A stretch of 13,372 nucleotides of DNA, taken from the NCBI GenBank assembly GCA_030150425.1, contig JASLFY010000037.1:1-13372 (forward strand), read 5' to 3'. Positions within the stretch are counted from its first letter, which is position 1; each line of letters opens with the position of its first letter. The notes below the pieces were generated by a model that saw only the letters and a program-made list of their open reading frames with translations, was not told the DNA's origin and searched no databases. The translations under genes and the position numbers were made by a program. Below are positions 12,457 to 13,372 of the stretch, in pieces. Origin of the DNA: Yimella sp. GTDB lineage: Bacteria > Actinomycetota > Actinomycetes > Actinomycetales > Dermatophilaceae.

Positions 12457-12467
12457 CGCTGCAGGCG
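12457..12467 (+). promoter_or_regulatory. Possible ClgR operator upstream of clpC
   Basis: CGC-TGCAG-GCG matches the CGC-N5-GCG core of ClgR sites known from corynebacteria, mycobacteria and Streptomyces, where ClgR activates clp genes. The flank TA after GCG also fits; the central base and the base before CGC do not. It lies just upstream of the putative SigR-type promoter, a sensible place for an activator. Confidence 0.35.
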
Positions 12468-12479
12468 TAATCGTCGCTC

Positions 12480-12505
12480 GGAACAGTTCGCCACCCGGTC
12501 GCGTT
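12480..12505 (+). promoter_or_regulatory. SigR/SigH-type promoter for clpC
   Basis: GGAAC (12480-12484) and GTT (12503-12505) are separated by exactly 18 nt, matching the GGAAT/C-N18-GTT consensus of the thiol/heat-stress sigma factors SigR (Streptomyces) and SigH (mycobacteria, corynebacteria). Transcription would start near 12512, giving a leader of about 60 nt. Control of clpC by these sigma factors is known in other Actinobacteria. Confidence 0.55.
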
Positions 12506-12570
12506 GACCCTCGCAGAGACCGGAGGTGCTGCGACTAGCATCGACGGGGTAGTCAGCCGAGGGAGACGAC

Positions 12571-13372
12571 ATGTTTGAACGGTTCACAGACCGTGCTCGC
12601 CGAGTGGTGGTGCTTGCGCAGGAGGAAGCCCGACTGCTCAACCACAACTACATCGGCACCGAGCACATCCTGCTCGGACTGATCCACGAGGGCGAAGGCG
12701 TGGCCGCGAAGGCCCTGGAGCAGCTCGGGATCTCGCTGGAGGCCGTGCGTGAGCAGGTCCAGGAGATCATCGGCCCCTCCAACCAGCCGCAGTCGGGCCA
12801 CATCCCCTTCACCCCGCGCGCCAAGAAGGTGCTCGAGCTCTCGCTGCGCGAGGGCCTGCAGCTCAACCACTCCTACATCGGCACCGAGCACATCCTGCTC
12901 GGCCTGATCCGTGAGGGTGAGGGCGTCGCCGCCCAGGTGCTGGTGAAGATGGGCGCCGACCTGCCGCGCGTGCGCCAGCAGGTCATCCAGCTCGTGTCGG
13001 GCTTCCAGTCCGGCGAGAAGGGTGGCGAGAAGGCCGGTGCCGGCGTGGGTGCCGGTGGCCCGGAGGCCGGTCAGCCGGCCGGTTCGCTGGTGCTCGACCA
13101 GTTCGGTCGCAACCTGACCCAGGCCGCCCACGAGGGCAAGCTCGACCCGGTCATCGGGCGCGAGAAGGAGATCGAGCGGGTCATGCAGGTGCTGTCCCGC
13201 CGCACCAAGAACAACCCGGTGCTGATCGGTGAGCCGGGCGTCGGCAAGACCGCCGTCGTCGAAGGCCTCGCCGCCGACATCGTCCGCGGCGACGTGCCGG
13301 AGACGCTGAAGGACAAGCAGCTCTACACCCTCGACCTCGGGTCGTTGGTCGCCGGCTCGCGCTACCGCGGTG
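12571..13372 (+). CDS. clpC: ClpC ATPase, N-terminal part (runs past the right edge)
   Basis: AAA+ unfoldase that feeds proteins into the ClpP protease; 267 residues are visible of an expected roughly 840. Two Clp_N repeats fill residues 1-145 and share NHxYIGTEHILLGLI and EGEGVAA almost exactly (27-45 and 101-120), at DNA level too. A Gly/Ala-rich linker (about 147-172) leads into the first AAA+ domain with LDPVIGREKEIERVMQVLSR and Walker A GEPGVGKT (220-227). Phe2, Arg10, Phe80, Lys85 and Glu89, the residues that bind cyclomarin in M. tuberculosis ClpC1, are all present at the same numbers. ATG 12571 is preceded by GGGAGA. A SigR/SigH-type promoter and a possible ClgR site lie upstream. The rest of D1 and all of D2 are outside the window. 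Confidence 0.97.
   Translation, partial: MFERFTDRARRVVVLAQEEARLLNHNYIGTEHILLGLIHEGEGVAAKALEQLGISLEAVREQVQEIIGPSNQPQSGHIPFTPRAKKVLELSLREGLQLNHSYIGTEHILLGLIREGEGVAAQVLVKMGADLPRVRQQVIQLVSGFQSGEKGGEKAGAGVGAGGPEAGQPAGSLVLDQFGRNLTQAAHEGKLDPVIGREKEIERVMQVLSRRTKNNPVLIGEPGVGKTAVVEGLAADIVRGDVPETLKDKQLYTLDLGSLVAGSRYRG

Noticed and set aside
12504..12509. TTGACC as a housekeeping -35 for clpC
   Set aside because: No -10-like hexamer at 16-19 bp; the nearest TAGCAT is 26 bp away. The GTT inside it fits better as the -10 of the SigR-type promoter.
1..13372. Frequent GTAC/CGTAC words
   Set aside because: They seem somewhat above base-composition expectation by eye, but can follow from codon-pair preference; without a count on both coding and noncoding DNA there is no case.

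Overview
High-GC DNA with Actinobacteria-specific genes (lsr2, actinobacterial Ku/LigD proteins, a ClpC1-type clpC, DUF6801 and class F-type sortase surface genes). This points to an actinobacterium, plausibly Micrococcales. No genus can be fixed from the sequence alone. The window is chromosomal and nearly gap-free: fourteen coding regions, two of them cut by the window edges. There are no RNA genes, insertion sequences or CRISPR arrays.

Left part (1-4219, all minus strand, in transcription order): an orphan NuoD paralogue; a secreted DUF6801 wall protein with a Thr/Ser/Pro stalk and C-terminal sorting signal; a sortase directly behind it; and a membrane sensor histidine kinase that runs off the left edge. 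The NuoD paralogue keeps the family fold signatures and the two arginines near cluster N2, but has Trp and Glu where complex I has its quinone-site Tyr and Asp.

Middle (4328-8627): a membrane-anchored extracytoplasmic protein (DUF8017-like); a convergent MidA/NDUFAF7-type SAM methyltransferase, the family whose mitochondrial member methylates the NuoD homologue NDUFS2; then divergently a Rossmann/DUF2520 oxidoreductase translationally coupled to panC, a 56-residue membrane protein, and lsr2.

Right part (8637-13372): a split NHEJ module (LigD polymerase domain and LigD ligase domain on the minus strand, divergent from ku), an HPr-kinase-like protein with a PqqD-like C-terminus, and the 5' part of clpC. 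The DUF2520-panC-lsr2-clpC order resembles the Mycobacterium tuberculosis Rv3603c-to-clpC1 block. Here panD, the pantothenate kinase gene and lysS are absent, and the NHEJ and HprK-like genes sit between lsr2 and clpC.

Regulation that can be read: seven starts lack a good Shine-Dalgarno sequence and instead have a -10-like [T/C]ANNNT hexamer 6-8 nt before the start codon, suggesting leaderless transcripts. By contrast lsr2, clpC, panC, the histidine kinase and the wall-protein gene have usable Shine-Dalgarno sequences. clpC has a SigR/SigH-type promoter (GGAAC-N18-GTT), with a possible ClgR half-site pair and a perfect 20-bp palindrome further upstream.
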